NCBI RefSeq assembly: GCF_013283645.1
Contig: NZ_JABEKV010000002.1
Span: 813,798 to 877,797, forward strand
Direction of reading: 5' to 3'
Length of the DNA: 64,000 nucleotides
DNA from: Sinorhizobium psoraleae
Lineage (GTDB): Bacteria > Pseudomonadota > Alphaproteobacteria > Rhizobiales > Rhizobiaceae
In this document: positions 27,568 to 36,464 of the stretch, piece after piece
Numbering within the stretch: position 1 is the first letter of the stretch
How the letters are laid out: each line of letters starts with the position of its first letter
The notes under the pieces: model-generated
Databases searched by the model: none
What the model was told of the DNA's origin: nothing
The model's input: only the letters and a program-made list of their open reading frames with translations
Position numbers and translations under genes: made by a program

Positions 27568-27911
27568 ATGAGTTGTCCCTTTTTTACTGAATACCGTGGG
27601 GACATACCGGACTGCGTACACTACCGGTGATGACGGACCGGCTTCATGCCACTCGGTTCCAACAAACATCCTTTGGAAGAAACCAAACCCGTCATGTGGA
27701 GACGAATATCGAGGCCAATGCTTGCGAATTCATTAAATGCAGGTGCCCACTCCGGATGGCTCAATTTATGCTTAACACACGATTAAATGGTTGAGCTCAT
27801 GTAGCTTTTTATTTCACGGCCTCTCCTCGACAGCGGCGGCAGCAGACCTCCCCAACCGTTGTCTGAGTCACGCCTGAGGCAAGGTCCGGCCGCGACAATG
27901 TTGCGTGAAAC
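27568..27911. other. 344-bp divergent intergenic region flaA / GT41 gene
   Basis: Holds the flaA promoter region (27601-27650) and, on the other side, the unidentified promoter of the plus-strand GT41-like gene. No additional gene is visible. Confidence 0.6.
27601..27650 (-). promoter_or_regulatory. Conserved flagellin upstream element, flaA copy
   Basis: Plus-strand GACATACCGG at 27601 and GCTTCATGCC at 27641. On the minus strand AGTGGCATGAAG, eight bases, TCATCA, which can be read as a weak form of the flagellar promoter box. Confidence 0.6.
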
Positions 27912-29891
27912 ATGTCGATCGAATCAGGACCGGGACGGGAGAATGCCGACCGCGGTCCGACCCATGCGACGGAGCCGCAATTGAACGCCCATGCCCTCTT
28001 CACCAACGCCTCCCGGCAATATCAGAAAGGCCAGTATACCGAGGCGCTCAACCAGCTTAACCACCTGATGAACATCAGCAGGGAGGCCAAGACATTCGTC
28101 TTGCTGGCAAAGGTTCTTTTGAAACTCGGCTTCAAGACGGATGCGGCGCGCGCCTACCAGCTGGCGGGAGAGGAAAAGGGTTCGCGTTCGGAACATTATC
28201 TGACCGAAGCGATGAAGCTGCATTTTGCGTGCGGCAACGAGGATGAGGCGCTCAGCATCGGCCTTCCTCTTCTTGAAAAGGCGAAGACCGATCCGGAGAT
28301 CGCATTCATCATCGCATCCATTTTCCTCAAGCGGGACCAGAAGGAAATTCTCGGCCTGTTCAAGGCACCGCTTTCCACGAGTACAAATATTCAACATCAG
28401 TCACTCGCCTTCAAACTTCTGACGGCCGATATCGACGATGCGCAGGACCGCGATGCGGTCGTGAATCTGTTCCGGAAAAATCCGAAGAGCACTGTGTTGC
28501 GGGCGGCCTATCTCGTCTTTGCGCGTGAGGCCAACGACTACGTCGAGATTGAAAAGCACTATCCGGATATCCAGAAAGCCCTGGATGCGGGCCGGTACGA
28601 AATTCTCACCGCCGAGTCCCCCTACTACCACGTCACCTGGTGCGGGGACGAAAAGCTCAATCGATGGGCTGGTGCGCGGAACCGGCCCTTTGCCTCCGCA
28701 ATCACCGAGGCGCGGCGCAACATGCCGCATCAATGGGCGAAGAAAATCCGCATCGGCTATCTTTCAGCGGACTTCTGGGACCAGCATGCAACCATGAAGC
28801 TTCTGCAAGCTGTGTTGGAGCTGCACGACCCGGAAAAATTTGAAGTCACGCTCTTCTGCCATACCAAGGAAAGCAATCTGGCACGCGACCGGGGTAATCG
28901 CATCAATTGGGGCCGAATCATCCGCATCAACGATATGTCCGATGAGGAGGCCGCCCGCGCCGTTCGTGCAGAAGGCATCGATATCCTGGTGGACCTGAAG
29001 GGACACACGCTCGACAACCGGCTGAAGATACTTAACCATCAGGCTGCACCCGTTCAGGTGTCCTGGCTGGGCTTCCCCGGAACCACCGCGAATGTCGACG
29101 TCGATTATGTCATCGGCGATCCGTATGTCCTGCCGGATGGAAGCCAGGAGCACTACTACGAAAAGTTCTGCCGCCTTCCGGAAACCTACCAGCCGAACGA
29201 TCCCTATCACCGCCCTCGCCCCTACGGCATCGCCCGCAGGGACCTAGGCCTTCCCGAGGAAGCGTTCGTCTTCGCATCGTTCAACGCCAGCAGAAAGATC
29301 TCTCTCCAGACCATCAATCTCTGGATCGAGATCCTGCGCCGAACACCCGACAGCATTCTGTGGCTCATGTGCAAGCGGGACGCTCAGGCCAACATTCTGC
29401 GTAAGCTCCAGAGCAGCGGTATCGCGTCGAAACGTATCATCCTATGCAGCAAGACGGCCTATGCAGAGCACATCAATCGCCTGCCCGCAGCCGATCTCGG
29501 CCTCGACACCTATCCCTATAATGGCCACACGACCACCTCGGAACAGCTTTGGGCCGGCCTGCCGGTGCTCACGTTCAAGGGCACCAACTTTGCCTCGCGC
29601 GTAAGCGAAAGCCTTCTCAACGCAATCGGGCTGCCAGAGCTCGTAACCGCCGGCCCCGAAGCCTACGTCGCCGAAGCGGTTGCACTCTATGAGAACCGCG
29701 AGAAAATCGCCGAATACAGGAAGGTGCTCGAGGAAAACCGCTTCCGCATGCCGCTGTTCGATGCAGAGCGCTTCTGCCGTCATCTCGAGCGCGGTTACGA
29801 GATGATGGTGGATCGCGCCAAGCAGAAACTGGCACCGGATCACATCGACGTTCCGGCGCTTCCGCCACGCGATGGGTCCTTCGAACGATAG
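27912..29891 (+). CDS. TPR/GT41 O-GlcNAc-transferase (SPINDLY)-like glycosyltransferase
   Basis: Putative cytosolic protein glycosyltransferase of 659 residues. The N-terminal third is helical with TPR-like segments (HALFTNASRQYQKGQYTEAL, residues 27-46; FVLLAKVLLKLGFKTDAARA). The rest is the GT41 catalytic region: IRIGYLSADFWDQHATMKLL with the candidate catalytic His292, HQAAPVQVSWLGFPGTTANV, DYVIGDPYVLPD, FASFNASRKISLQTINLW, and the UDP-sugar-binding DTYPYNGHTTTSEQLWAGLP. It is the only plus-strand gene between 7 and 40 kb and starts 344 bp from flaA in divergent orientation. Flagellin is therefore a plausible substrate, but this is inference. The Shine-Dalgarno before ATG 27912 is weak. 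A strong terminator follows. Confidence 0.88.
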   Translation: MSIESGPGRENADRGPTHATEPQLNAHALFTNASRQYQKGQYTEALNQLNHLMNISREAKTFVLLAKVLLKLGFKTDAARAYQLAGEEKGSRSEHYLTEAMKLHFACGNEDEALSIGLPLLEKAKTDPEIAFIIASIFLKRDQKEILGLFKAPLSTSTNIQHQSLAFKLLTADIDDAQDRDAVVNLFRKNPKSTVLRAAYLVFAREANDYVEIEKHYPDIQKALDAGRYEILTAESPYYHVTWCGDEKLNRWAGARNRPFASAITEARRNMPHQWAKKIRIGYLSADFWDQHATMKLLQAVLELHDPEKFEVTLFCHTKESNLARDRGNRINWGRIIRINDMSDEEAARAVRAEGIDILVDLKGHTLDNRLKILNHQAAPVQVSWLGFPGTTANVDVDYVIGDPYVLPDGSQEHYYEKFCRLPETYQPNDPYHRPRPYGIARRDLGLPEEAFVFASFNASRKISLQTINLWIEILRRTPDSILWLMCKRDAQANILRKLQSSGIASKRIILCSKTAYAEHINRLPAADLGLDTYPYNGHTTTSEQLWAGLPVLTFKGTNFASRVSESLLNAIGLPELVTAGPEAYVAEAVALYENREKIAEYRKVLEENRFRMPLFDAERFCRHLERGYEMMVDRAKQKLAPDHIDVPALPPRDGSFER

Positions 29892-29922
29892 ATCGCCGGC
29901 GCCACGGAAACGGCCATTGGCG

Positions 29923-29951
29923 AAGAGGCAGTGGAACCACTGCCTCTTTTT
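29923..29951 (+). terminator. Rho-independent terminator of the GT41-like gene
   Basis: AAGAGGCAGTGG (29923-29934) pairs with CCACTGCCTCTT (29937-29948) over a 2-nt spacer (effective loop 4). A T-run follows on the plus strand. Confidence 0.9.
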
Positions 29952-30062
29952 CATTGCAGAGGTTCGCTCGTTGGTTGGTGCCTTGCGGCGCAGTCGCCGC
30001 ACAGATGGCCCTGCGTTCCGTCGATCTATTGTCAAGGATCAGCAGGGGGACGTTTCACCCGC

Positions 30063-30812
30063 TCAGGTGAAGGACCGCACCAGGCTGCCGACGAGCAGGT
30101 TCCAGCCGTCGATCAGCACGAAGAAGAGGATCTTGAAGGGCAGCGAGATCGCCGTCGGCGGCAGCATCATCATACCCATCGCCATAGTGATCGTCGCGAC
30201 GATCAGGTCGATTACCAGGAACGGCAACATGATCAGGAAGCCGATTTCGAAGCCGCGCCGGATTTCCGAGATCATGAAGGCTGGCACGACGGCGCGGAGA
30301 TCGACCTTGTCGTCGACCACGACCGTCTGGCCCTTCTCCTTGGCGATGTCGATGAAGAGCTGCAGGTCCTTGTCGCGCGTATTGGCCAGCATGAATTCGC
30401 GGAACGGCTCCGCCATGCGCGGCATGGCCTCGGTTTCCGAGATTTCATTCTTCAGGAGCGGGTCGATACCCTCCCTCCAGGCGCGGTCGAAGGTCGGCGC
30501 CATGACATAGAAGGTCATGAACAGCGCCAGCGACACCATGATCATGTTGGATGGCGTGGTCGCCAGTCCCATGCCCGACCGCAGGATCGCAAAGGCGATG
30601 ACGAAGCGCGGAAAGCTCGTCACCATGATCAGAATGCCGGGTGCCACCGACAGAACGGTGATCAGGCCGAAGGTGCGGATGATCCACGATGCGACGGAGC
30701 CGTCGACCGGCGTGTTCAGGATATCGGCGGGAAAGTTTTGCGCCCCGGCAATTCCCGACATCGCCATCATAGCGATTATGAAGGTGGCAATCCGGAGCAT
30801 CGAGCGAATCAT
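30063..30812 (-). CDS. fliP: Flagellar export gate protein FliP
   Basis: Core export-gate subunit, 249 residues. It has a cleavable signal peptide (MLRIATFIIAMMAMSGIAGA), then the family signatures VTSFPRFVIAFAILRSGMGL and AFMISEIRRGFEIGFLIMLP followed by FLVIDLIVATITMAMGMMML. The start overlaps the fliL stop by 4 bp. It is last in the minus-strand flgB-fliP operon. I see no fliO. Confidence 0.97.
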   Translation of the reverse strand: MIRSMLRIATFIIAMMAMSGIAGAQNFPADILNTPVDGSVASWIIRTFGLITVLSVAPGILIMVTSFPRFVIAFAILRSGMGLATTPSNMIMVSLALFMTFYVMAPTFDRAWREGIDPLLKNEISETEAMPRMAEPFREFMLANTRDKDLQLFIDIAKEKGQTVVVDDKVDLRAVVPAFMISEIRRGFEIGFLIMLPFLVIDLIVATITMAMGMMMLPPTAISLPFKILFFVLIDGWNLLVGSLVRSFT

Positions 30813-31306
30813 TGGATGACGAAAGTTCGGAACATCACTTTCGTTACGCGTCCGTCGGAGCGCAGGTCAACCCGCTCCTGAATGTCATCCCGGAGATATT
30901 GAAAGCCGCGCGGCCCCTGGATCTGCTGCAGCGACACGGTCTTGAGATAGGCTGCAATATCCTGGTGTATCTGCTCGGCGAGAACAACGTCGGGGATGCC
31001 GTTGAACTGCAGCGCGACTTCCAGACGGACCCAGTTCTCGGAGGGGTACGCCAGGTTCGTCGTGATTGGATCCAGCTGCACGACACCATTGGCTTCGGTG
31101 GCGATTTTCGGAATGCCCTCGGCACCGGTGGCGTTCGGCGCGATTTCGGCCGCAGCTTCGATCTTCTCCGTTGCGGGCGGCGGAGCCAGCAACTGGCCGA
31201 CGAGCCACCCGCCGCCGCCGGCGACGACTGTCAGCACGGCCAGGGCGGCGATCGTCATCACCTTGGAAACGGATCTGGAGGACTGCGCTTTATCGATTTC
31301 TTCCAT
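30809..31306 (-). CDS. fliL: Flagellar basal-body protein FliL
   Basis: Single-pass membrane protein that surrounds the stator and supports motor torque. The 165-residue product has a transmembrane helix near residues 17-40 (MTIAALAVLTVVAGGGGWLV) and a periplasmic domain (WVRLEVALQFNGIPDVVLAE; LRSDGRVTKVMFRTFVIQ at the C-terminus). I chose ATG 31306 (MEEIDKAQ), with GGAATGGGACG upstream. It overlaps fliP by 4 bp and follows flgH after 91 bp. Confidence 0.92.
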   Translation of the reverse strand: MEEIDKAQSSRSVSKVMTIAALAVLTVVAGGGGWLVGQLLAPPPATEKIEAAAEIAPNATGAEGIPKIATEANGVVQLDPITTNLAYPSENWVRLEVALQFNGIPDVVLAEQIHQDIAAYLKTVSLQQIQGPRGFQYLRDDIQERVDLRSDGRVTKVMFRTFVIQ

Positions 31307-31397
31307 CGTCCCATTCCATGCCGGTCGGCCTACAGCGCCGCAGGTCGTCAAGGACGACAGGGGCACCGTGGCACTTTGATTTGCAATCGGCCCCTGA

Positions 31398-32108
31398 TCA
31401 GATCGGAGAGAGCAGATCCACGACTTGCTGTCCCCAAGGCGGCTGCTGAACCTCGGTCAGGCGGCCGCGGCCGCCATAGGAGATGCGAGCCTCGGCGATG
31501 CGGTCGTAGGAGATGATGTTGTCGGCGTCGACATCCCGCGGCCGAACGATCCCCGCGACATTGAGAATGCGCAATTCATGGTTGACACGAACTTCCTGCG
31601 AACCGCTGATCAGGAGGTTGCCGTTCTCCAGCACCCCGGTCACGACGGCGGCGACGAGCAGGCGCAGCTTTTCGGAGCGCTCGGTCTTGCCATCGCCCTC
31701 GGTCTTGGTGTTGGAGCCATATTCCAGATCGCCCGACCATTCGAAATCGCTGGTCTGCGATGCCCCGCTGGCGCCGAGGTTAAAGCCGCTGGAATTCTTG
31801 CGGCTACGATCCGTCTTGTTGTCGAAGGATGCCTTGTCGTCGATCCTGATATCGACAGTGAGAATGTCGCCGACATTGATCGCGCGAGCATCCTTGAAGA
31901 GCGCTGCCTGCTGGTCGTTCCAAAGCGAATATCCGTTCGTGACCTGATGCGGCTGCTTCGGATATGCAGCGAGCTGCGGCGTCTGCGTATATTGCAGGCC
32001 GCTGCCGATCGGGCTCATTGACGGCGCCTGACCGATCTCCTTGAACGCCTGGCTCTGACATCCCGCAAGGAGGCCCGCGGCCAAGACGGCCGTAAAATGC
32101 TTTCTCAT
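31398..32108 (-). CDS. flgH: Flagellar L-ring protein FlgH
   Basis: Outer-membrane lipoprotein that forms the L-ring. The 236-residue product has a lipoprotein signal ending in LLAGCQ (lipidated Cys17) and the family regions SLWNDQQAALFKDARAINVG, DILTVDIRIDDKASF, and the C-terminal VRPRDVDADNIISYDRIAEA then RISYGGRG. I chose ATG 32108 at the signal peptide; the longer frame is out of register with motE, whose stop it overlaps by 4 bp. Confidence 0.96.
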   Translation of the reverse strand: MRKHFTAVLAAGLLAGCQSQAFKEIGQAPSMSPIGSGLQYTQTPQLAAYPKQPHQVTNGYSLWNDQQAALFKDARAINVGDILTVDIRIDDKASFDNKTDRSRKNSSGFNLGASGASQTSDFEWSGDLEYGSNTKTEGDGKTERSEKLRLLVAAVVTGVLENGNLLISGSQEVRVNHELRILNVAGIVRPRDVDADNIISYDRIAEARISYGGRGRLTEVQQPPWGQQVVDLLSPI

Positions 32109-32644
32109 GATGGCTCCTTCGAGGTGTTGGGGTCGCTCGCGCTCGAAATGATGTTGGTGAGCACAGCCGCCTTCTCGTCGCTCATCTCGCTGAGAATCAG
32201 CGACGACTGGCGCGGCGGCAACCGCATGACGATCGCAGCCGCGATCTCCGGTCGTACCATCTCGAGCTTGCCGGCGGCGGCGTCCGGCTTCATCGTCTTG
32301 TAGATGTCGACGAGACCGAGTTCCGCCTGTTTCAGGAAGTCGTTGCGGCGCTTCAGCCAGTCCTCGTATTCGGCGCGGCGTTTCTCCAGCGTCGCGATAC
32401 GCTCGTCGACGCTGCCCTGAAGATTTTCCAGTTCCTTGCGTTGCAGCAGGTAGCGCTGGTCGCGCGCCGCATCGGCGATGTTGGTGCAGAATTGCTGGAT
32501 TTCGTTGGCGCTCCCGCTTTCCGCCGGCGGCGCCGTCACGTCCTGCGCGAAAGCGCCCGGGAGCGCCAGCATCAATGCGCCGGCGGCCGCGATCATGAGG
32601 ATGCGCGGCGATTTCCCGAGAAGTCTGTCCAAGTGTCCGGTCAT
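32105..32644 (-). CDS. motE: MotC chaperone MotE
   Basis: Periplasmic protein that in S. meliloti stabilises and folds MotC. The 179-residue product has a signal peptide (LMIAAAGALMLALPGAFAQD), a coiled-coil around residues 70-105 (VDERIATLEKRRAEYEDWLK) and a C-terminal MgtE-N-like segment (PEIAAAIVMRLPPRQSSLIL). It is coupled to flgI and flgH by 4-bp overlaps on both sides. The client gene motC is about 10 kb away. Confidence 0.93.
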   Translation of the reverse strand: MTGHLDRLLGKSPRILMIAAAGALMLALPGAFAQDVTAPPAESGSANEIQQFCTNIADAARDQRYLLQRKELENLQGSVDERIATLEKRRAEYEDWLKRRNDFLKQAELGLVDIYKTMKPDAAAGKLEMVRPEIAAAIVMRLPPRQSSLILSEMSDEKAAVLTNIISSASDPNTSKEPS

Positions 32645-33756
32645 TGCAGAACAAGCTCCGCCTGAAGGGCTCCCGCCGTTTTGATACTCTGGAGGATGGC
32701 GATGATCCCATCCGGCTTGACGCCAATGCTGTTGAGGCCGGCGACCAGAGAACGCAGGCTCGAGCCATTCAGGATCGCGACCGTGCCACCATCCGCTTGC
32801 GCCTCGATCGTCGTGTTCGGTTCCATGGCGGTCTCGCCGCGCGAGAAGGGCTCCGGCTGCACGACTGTCGGCGTCTCGGTCACCTGCACGGTGAGCGTGC
32901 CGTAGCTGACGGCGACCTCGGCGACACGCACGTCCTGGCCGATGACGATCGTGCCGGTCCGTTCGTTGATGACGACGCGCGCCGGCACATCGGTTTCAAT
33001 CACCAGGTTTTCGACGTCGGCCATCAGGCGCGCAAGGTCGGCCATCTTGGGCTTCTCGACGAGCACCGACTGCGAATCCTTGGCTTCGGCGATGCGCCCG
33101 CCGAACTGCGCGGCGGCATATTTGTTGATCGCCGCGGCCATGCCGACGGCCGTGGAAAAATCCGGATTGCGCAGTTGCAGCACCAGATTGACGCCGTCCT
33201 TGAATCTTGCCGGTAGTTCCCGCTCGATGATGGCACCGTTCGGCACACGTCCGGCCGTGGTCACGCCCTGACTGAGGGTGGCGGCGTCCCCTTGCGCACT
33301 GAAACCGGTCACGACGACCGAACCTTGCGCCACCGCGTAGATCTGGCCGTCGGCGCCGGAAAGCGACGTCATGACCAGCGTGCCGCCGCGCAGCGACGTC
33401 GCATCGCCGAGAGAACCGACAGTCACGTCGACGCGACTGCCCGGGCTTGCAAAGGGCGGCAGCGTTGCCGTGACCAGCACTGCCGCGACGTTGCGCGTAC
33501 GCGACTCGCCGCCCTGCGTGGAGATACCGAGGTTCTGCAACATGGCGCGGATCGACTGATCGGTGAAGGGTGAGGAGCGCAGGCTGTCGCCGGTTCCCTG
33601 CAGCCCGACCACCAGACCATAGCCGATCAGCTGGTTATCCCGCCCCGCCTGCAGCGACGCCACGTCCTTGATGCGGGAGGCACCATGGGCAAGCGTCAGT
33701 GTCGCGGCAAAGGCTACGGCAAGCGTCAGGAACCACTTACAGACACGGAGCTTCAT
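32641..33756 (-). CDS. flgI: Flagellar P-ring protein FlgI
   Basis: Periplasmic P-ring subunit, 371 residues, the usual length. It has a signal peptide (FLTLAVAFAATLTLAHGASR) and family motifs RIKDVASLQAGRDNQLIGYG, LVVGLQGTGDSLRSSPFTDQ, and the C-terminal LNSIGVKPDGIIAILQSIKT. It overlaps flgA and motE by 4 bp. Confidence 0.97.
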   Translation of the reverse strand: MKLRVCKWFLTLAVAFAATLTLAHGASRIKDVASLQAGRDNQLIGYGLVVGLQGTGDSLRSSPFTDQSIRAMLQNLGISTQGGESRTRNVAAVLVTATLPPFASPGSRVDVTVGSLGDATSLRGGTLVMTSLSGADGQIYAVAQGSVVVTGFSAQGDAATLSQGVTTAGRVPNGAIIERELPARFKDGVNLVLQLRNPDFSTAVGMAAAINKYAAAQFGGRIAEAKDSQSVLVEKPKMADLARLMADVENLVIETDVPARVVINERTGTIVIGQDVRVAEVAVSYGTLTVQVTETPTVVQPEPFSRGETAMEPNTTIEAQADGGTVAILNGSSLRSLVAGLNSIGVKPDGIIAILQSIKTAGALQAELVLQ

Positions 33757-34262
33757 TTCGCCACCACATGGATCGTGCCGTCCGCCATCACAGTGCCGGA
33801 GACGATGACGCCGGTATCGACGTTACGCGCGCGGATCAGTTCGCCGACCGCGGCGTCCTGCAAGGGCGAACCCGCCGCCGTGATCGTCAGGGCACCATTG
33901 TTGAAGATGAGCCGAACCGTCGAACCGCGCTCGACCGCGTATTGGTCACGCAATGCCGAGGCGAGGATCACCCGTCCTGGAAGGAGGGTCCGTTTCGTGA
34001 CCTTGCCCTCGATCTCCTCGATGGATTGGACATAGCCGTCCATGAGATTGGGATTGGTCACGTCGACGACCTCGACCAGACTCTCATCAAGGGTTTCGCC
34101 GGGATAGATCGTCTGCTTGGGGATGACAGCGGTCGGCCGCTCCGCGAAAACGGCAGCCGGCGACAGGAAGGCTGCGGCCACCACGGCGAACGCGACAGTT
34201 CGCATCCGGAACGGGGAACGGGATGGCGATGCTGTCCTTGCGGCTGATCGGCGAAACATCAT
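33753..34262 (-). CDS. flgA: P-ring assembly chaperone FlgA
   Basis: Periplasmic chaperone for FlgI assembly, 169 residues. The basic N-terminus leads into a signal peptide (RTVAFAVVAAAFLSPAAVFA), then a SAF-type domain (LLPGRVILASALRDQYAVER, then GSTVRLIFNNGALTITAAG) and the C-terminal RNVDTGVIVSGTV. ATG 34262 and 34259 are both possible (GGGGC upstream); a start at Met20 would give a more standard signal peptide. Confidence 0.92.
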   Translation of the reverse strand: MMFRRSAARTASPSRSPFRMRTVAFAVVAAAFLSPAAVFAERPTAVIPKQTIYPGETLDESLVEVVDVTNPNLMDGYVQSIEEIEGKVTKRTLLPGRVILASALRDQYAVERGSTVRLIFNNGALTITAAGSPLQDAAVGELIRARNVDTGVIVSGTVMADGTIHVVAK

Positions 34263-34281
34263 GTTTGCCCCTGTTTTGCGT

Positions 34282-35070
34282 TTACCTGAGGTTCTTGCTG
34301 ACCGTCGCCGCCATCTCGTCTGCGGCCTGAATGATCTTGGAATTCATCTCATAGGCGCGCTGGGCCGAGATCAGGTCGGTGATTTCCTTGACAGGATCGA
34401 CGTTCGAGGCCTCGAGATAGTTCTGCTTGATCTGGGCAAAGCCGGGATCGGCCGGCGTGCCGATGATCGGTTCGCCGGAAGCCGGTGTCTGCTTGAAGAG
34501 GTTCTCGCCCTGCGGCTCGAGCCCCGCCTCGTTGACGAAGTTCGCGATCGTCAGCTGGCCGATTTCCTGCAGTTCCGTGTTGTTGCCGATGCGCACCAGC
34601 ACCTGCCCCGACGAGGTGAAGGTGATTTCGCTCGCGTCCTGCGGCACCGTGATGCCGGGAACGACGGTGTAGCCGTCAATGGTGACGAGCTGGCCGGTGG
34701 CATTGGTGTTGAATGCGCCCGAACGGGTATAGGCGGTCTCTCCGTCCGGCGTCTCGATCTGGAACCAGCCGCGGCCGACCAATGCCAGATCGTAGTCGTT
34801 TCCGGTGTTGACCAGGCTGCCCTGGATATGGAGGTTGCGCACGGCGGAGGTCTGCACGCCGAGGCCGATGATCGCGCCTTCCGGGACGATCGCCTGGTTG
34901 GCGCGGTTGGGCACGCCCTGGGCGCGCTCGGTCTGATAGAGCAGATCGGAAAACTCGGCGCGCGCCCGCTTGTAGCCCGTCGTGTTGATGTTCGCGATGT
35001 TGTTCGCGATGACTTCCAGGTTCAACTGTTGGGCATTCATGCCCGTGGCGGCGATGGAAAGGGCCTTCAT
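34282..35070 (-). CDS. flgG: Distal rod protein FlgG
   Basis: Distal rod subunit, 262 residues, the family length. N-terminal motif [20 protein letters not shown] then [17 protein letters not shown]-terminal motif [20 protein letters not shown] then [16 protein letters not shown]. It follows fliE after 11 bp and precedes flgA by 19 bp. Confidence 0.97.
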   Translation of the reverse strand: MKALSIAATGMNAQQLNLEVIANNIANINTTGYKRARAEFSDLLYQTERAQGVPNRANQAIVPEGAIIGLGVQTSAVRNLHIQGSLVNTGNDYDLALVGRGWFQIETPDGETAYTRSGAFNTNATGQLVTIDGYTVVPGITVPQDASEITFTSSGQVLVRIGNNTELQEIGQLTIANFVNEAGLEPQGENLFKQTPASGEPIIGTPADPGFAQIKQNYLEASNVDPVKEITDLISAQRAYEMNSKIIQAADEMAATVSKNLR

Positions 35071-35081
35071 GTCTCGTTCCT

Positions 35082-35417
35082 TCAGATCTGCATGCGCGCG
35101 ATTTCGAGATAGGCGCTCACCACCTTGTCGCGGATGGCAAGTGCGGTCTGCAGCGACTGTTCCGCACTCATCACCGCGTCGATGACTTCCCGAGTATTGG
35201 CCTCGCCGCGGACGGCCTGCAGCGACGCCCCTTCGGCCGACTTCATCGAACGGATGGTGTCGCTGGCCATGTTGCCGAGAACCTCGGCGAAGCTCTGCGA
35301 CTGCGGCACGGAAGCGCCGGCGCCGGGCGCGACGAGCGAGCTGGAAGCGGTCAGGCTCGTGCCTTCCGTCTCCCTGATGGCCGAAAACGCGCCGACGGAC
35401 TGGATTGCATCGATCAT
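35082..35417 (-). CDS. fliE: Hook-basal body junction protein FliE
   Basis: Connects the MS-ring to the rod and is the first exported substrate. The 111-residue product carries the signature [20 protein letters not shown] and the C-terminal [20 protein letters not shown], then [13 protein letters not shown]. It shares one base with the flgC stop (TAATG), so it is coupled. Confidence 0.95.
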   Translation of the reverse strand: MIDAIQSVGAFSAIRETEGTSLTASSSLVAPGAGASVPQSQSFAEVLGNMASDTIRSMKSAEGASLQAVRGEANTREVIDAVMSAEQSLQTALAIRDKVVSAYLEIARMQI

Positions 35418-35836
35418 TATTGCGAAGCCCTCAACAGGTCGATTGTCTGGGAGATAAGATCGCGGGACTGCTTGATGGTCTGCAGGTTCGCCTCATAGGC
35501 GCGGTTGGCCTCGCGCATGTCGGCCATTTCGATCAGGACGTTGACGTTCGGCATCTTGACCATGCCCTTTTCGTCGGCCGCCGGATTGCCGGGATCGAAC
35601 TCGATGTTGAAATTCGAATCGTCCGTACCAAGGCGCTGGATCTCGACGAGCGATGCCCCGCTCGCCCGGTCGACTTCCGCCGCAAAGCTGATGGTCTTGC
35701 GGCGATACGGATCGGCACCGGGCGTGTCGCCGGTCGAACGTGCGTTGGCGATGTTTTCTGAAACGATGCGCAGGCGGGTCGATTCCGCCTGCAGACCGGA
35801 GGCCGAAACCTTGAGCGCCGAAGTCAAAGGATCCAT
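35417..35836 (-). CDS. flgC: Proximal rod protein FlgC
   Basis: Proximal rod subunit, 139 residues. N-terminus [20 protein letters not shown] with [12 protein letters not shown]-terminal [20 protein letters not shown], the standard rod motif. It lies 5 bp after flgB. Confidence 0.96.
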   Translation of the reverse strand: MDPLTSALKVSASGLQAESTRLRIVSENIANARSTGDTPGADPYRRKTISFAAEVDRASGASLVEIQRLGTDDSNFNIEFDPGNPAADEKGMVKMPNVNVLIEMADMREANRAYEANLQTIKQSRDLISQTIDLLRASQ

Positions 35837-35841
35837 GATTG

Positions 35842-36222
35842 TTATTTCCGTACCGTCATGAGCATCATCCGATGAAAGGCTTTCACGAGCCCGGCATTGA
35901 GCTCGTAGTCGCGCTTGATCTCACCGGTCTTCATCATTTCCTCTTCGATCGCCACGCTGTTGCCGGACTGCTGCACCTGCACGTCATCGATCATGCTGAC
36001 TTCCGTGACTTGGGCCGCATCGGGACTTTCGGTGAAATGCGCGCGGTGCGTCGCCGCCATCTGGATGCCGGTGTTCTGCAGGACGCTTTCGAAGGCTTCT
36101 ACGTCTTTCGCCCTGTAGTGTGGGGTATTTGCGTTGGCGATGTTGCCGGCCACGACGTTCTGACGAACCGTCAGCCATTGGGCCTGGCGCGACGCAAGTT
36201 CGAAAAGCTGAATCGGTTCCAT
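35842..36222 (-). CDS. flgB: Proximal rod protein FlgB
   Basis: Proximal rod subunit, 126 residues. Motif [20 protein letters not shown] followed by [15 protein letters not shown] near the N-terminus; C-terminal [14 protein letters not shown] chose the ATG at 36222 over an in-frame TTG three bases upstream; AGGAGC lies at the right distance. It heads the flgB-to-fliP operon, with a flagellar promoter box about 30 bp upstream. Confidence 0.95.
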   Translation of the reverse strand: MEPIQLFELASRQAQWLTVRQNVVAGNIANANTPHYRAKDVEAFESVLQNTGIQMAATHRAHFTESPDAAQVTEVSMIDDVQVQQSGNSVAIEEEMMKTGEIKRDYELNAGLVKAFHRMMLMTVRK

Positions 36223-36250
36223 CAAAAGCTCCTGCCTGATGATGACGAAC

Positions 36251-36278
36251 CTAGGCAGGTAATCTTGCGTGGGACTTG
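36251..36278 (-). promoter_or_regulatory. Candidate flagellar (Rem-type) promoter box for flgB
   Basis: Minus-strand CAAGTCCCACGCAAG, eight bases, then CCTAG. The downstream half is identical in sequence and spacing to the flgE copy, and the box lies about 30 bp before the flgB ATG. Confidence 0.65.
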
Positions 36279-36464
36279 TCGGGACGCGGGATCAGACGGG
36301 AATGATGCCCCGGATCCGTGTCGCTCACGCAAATGGCGGATGGCGGCAATTCCGGACGGAAAACGCTACGCACGTTTTGGTCGGCACCGCATGTATGCCA
36401 TGTGCCGGCACTTAAAGACGTCGCGGCGATCTCGGCACGCTCGGGAAGACGGCTCCGCCGCCGC

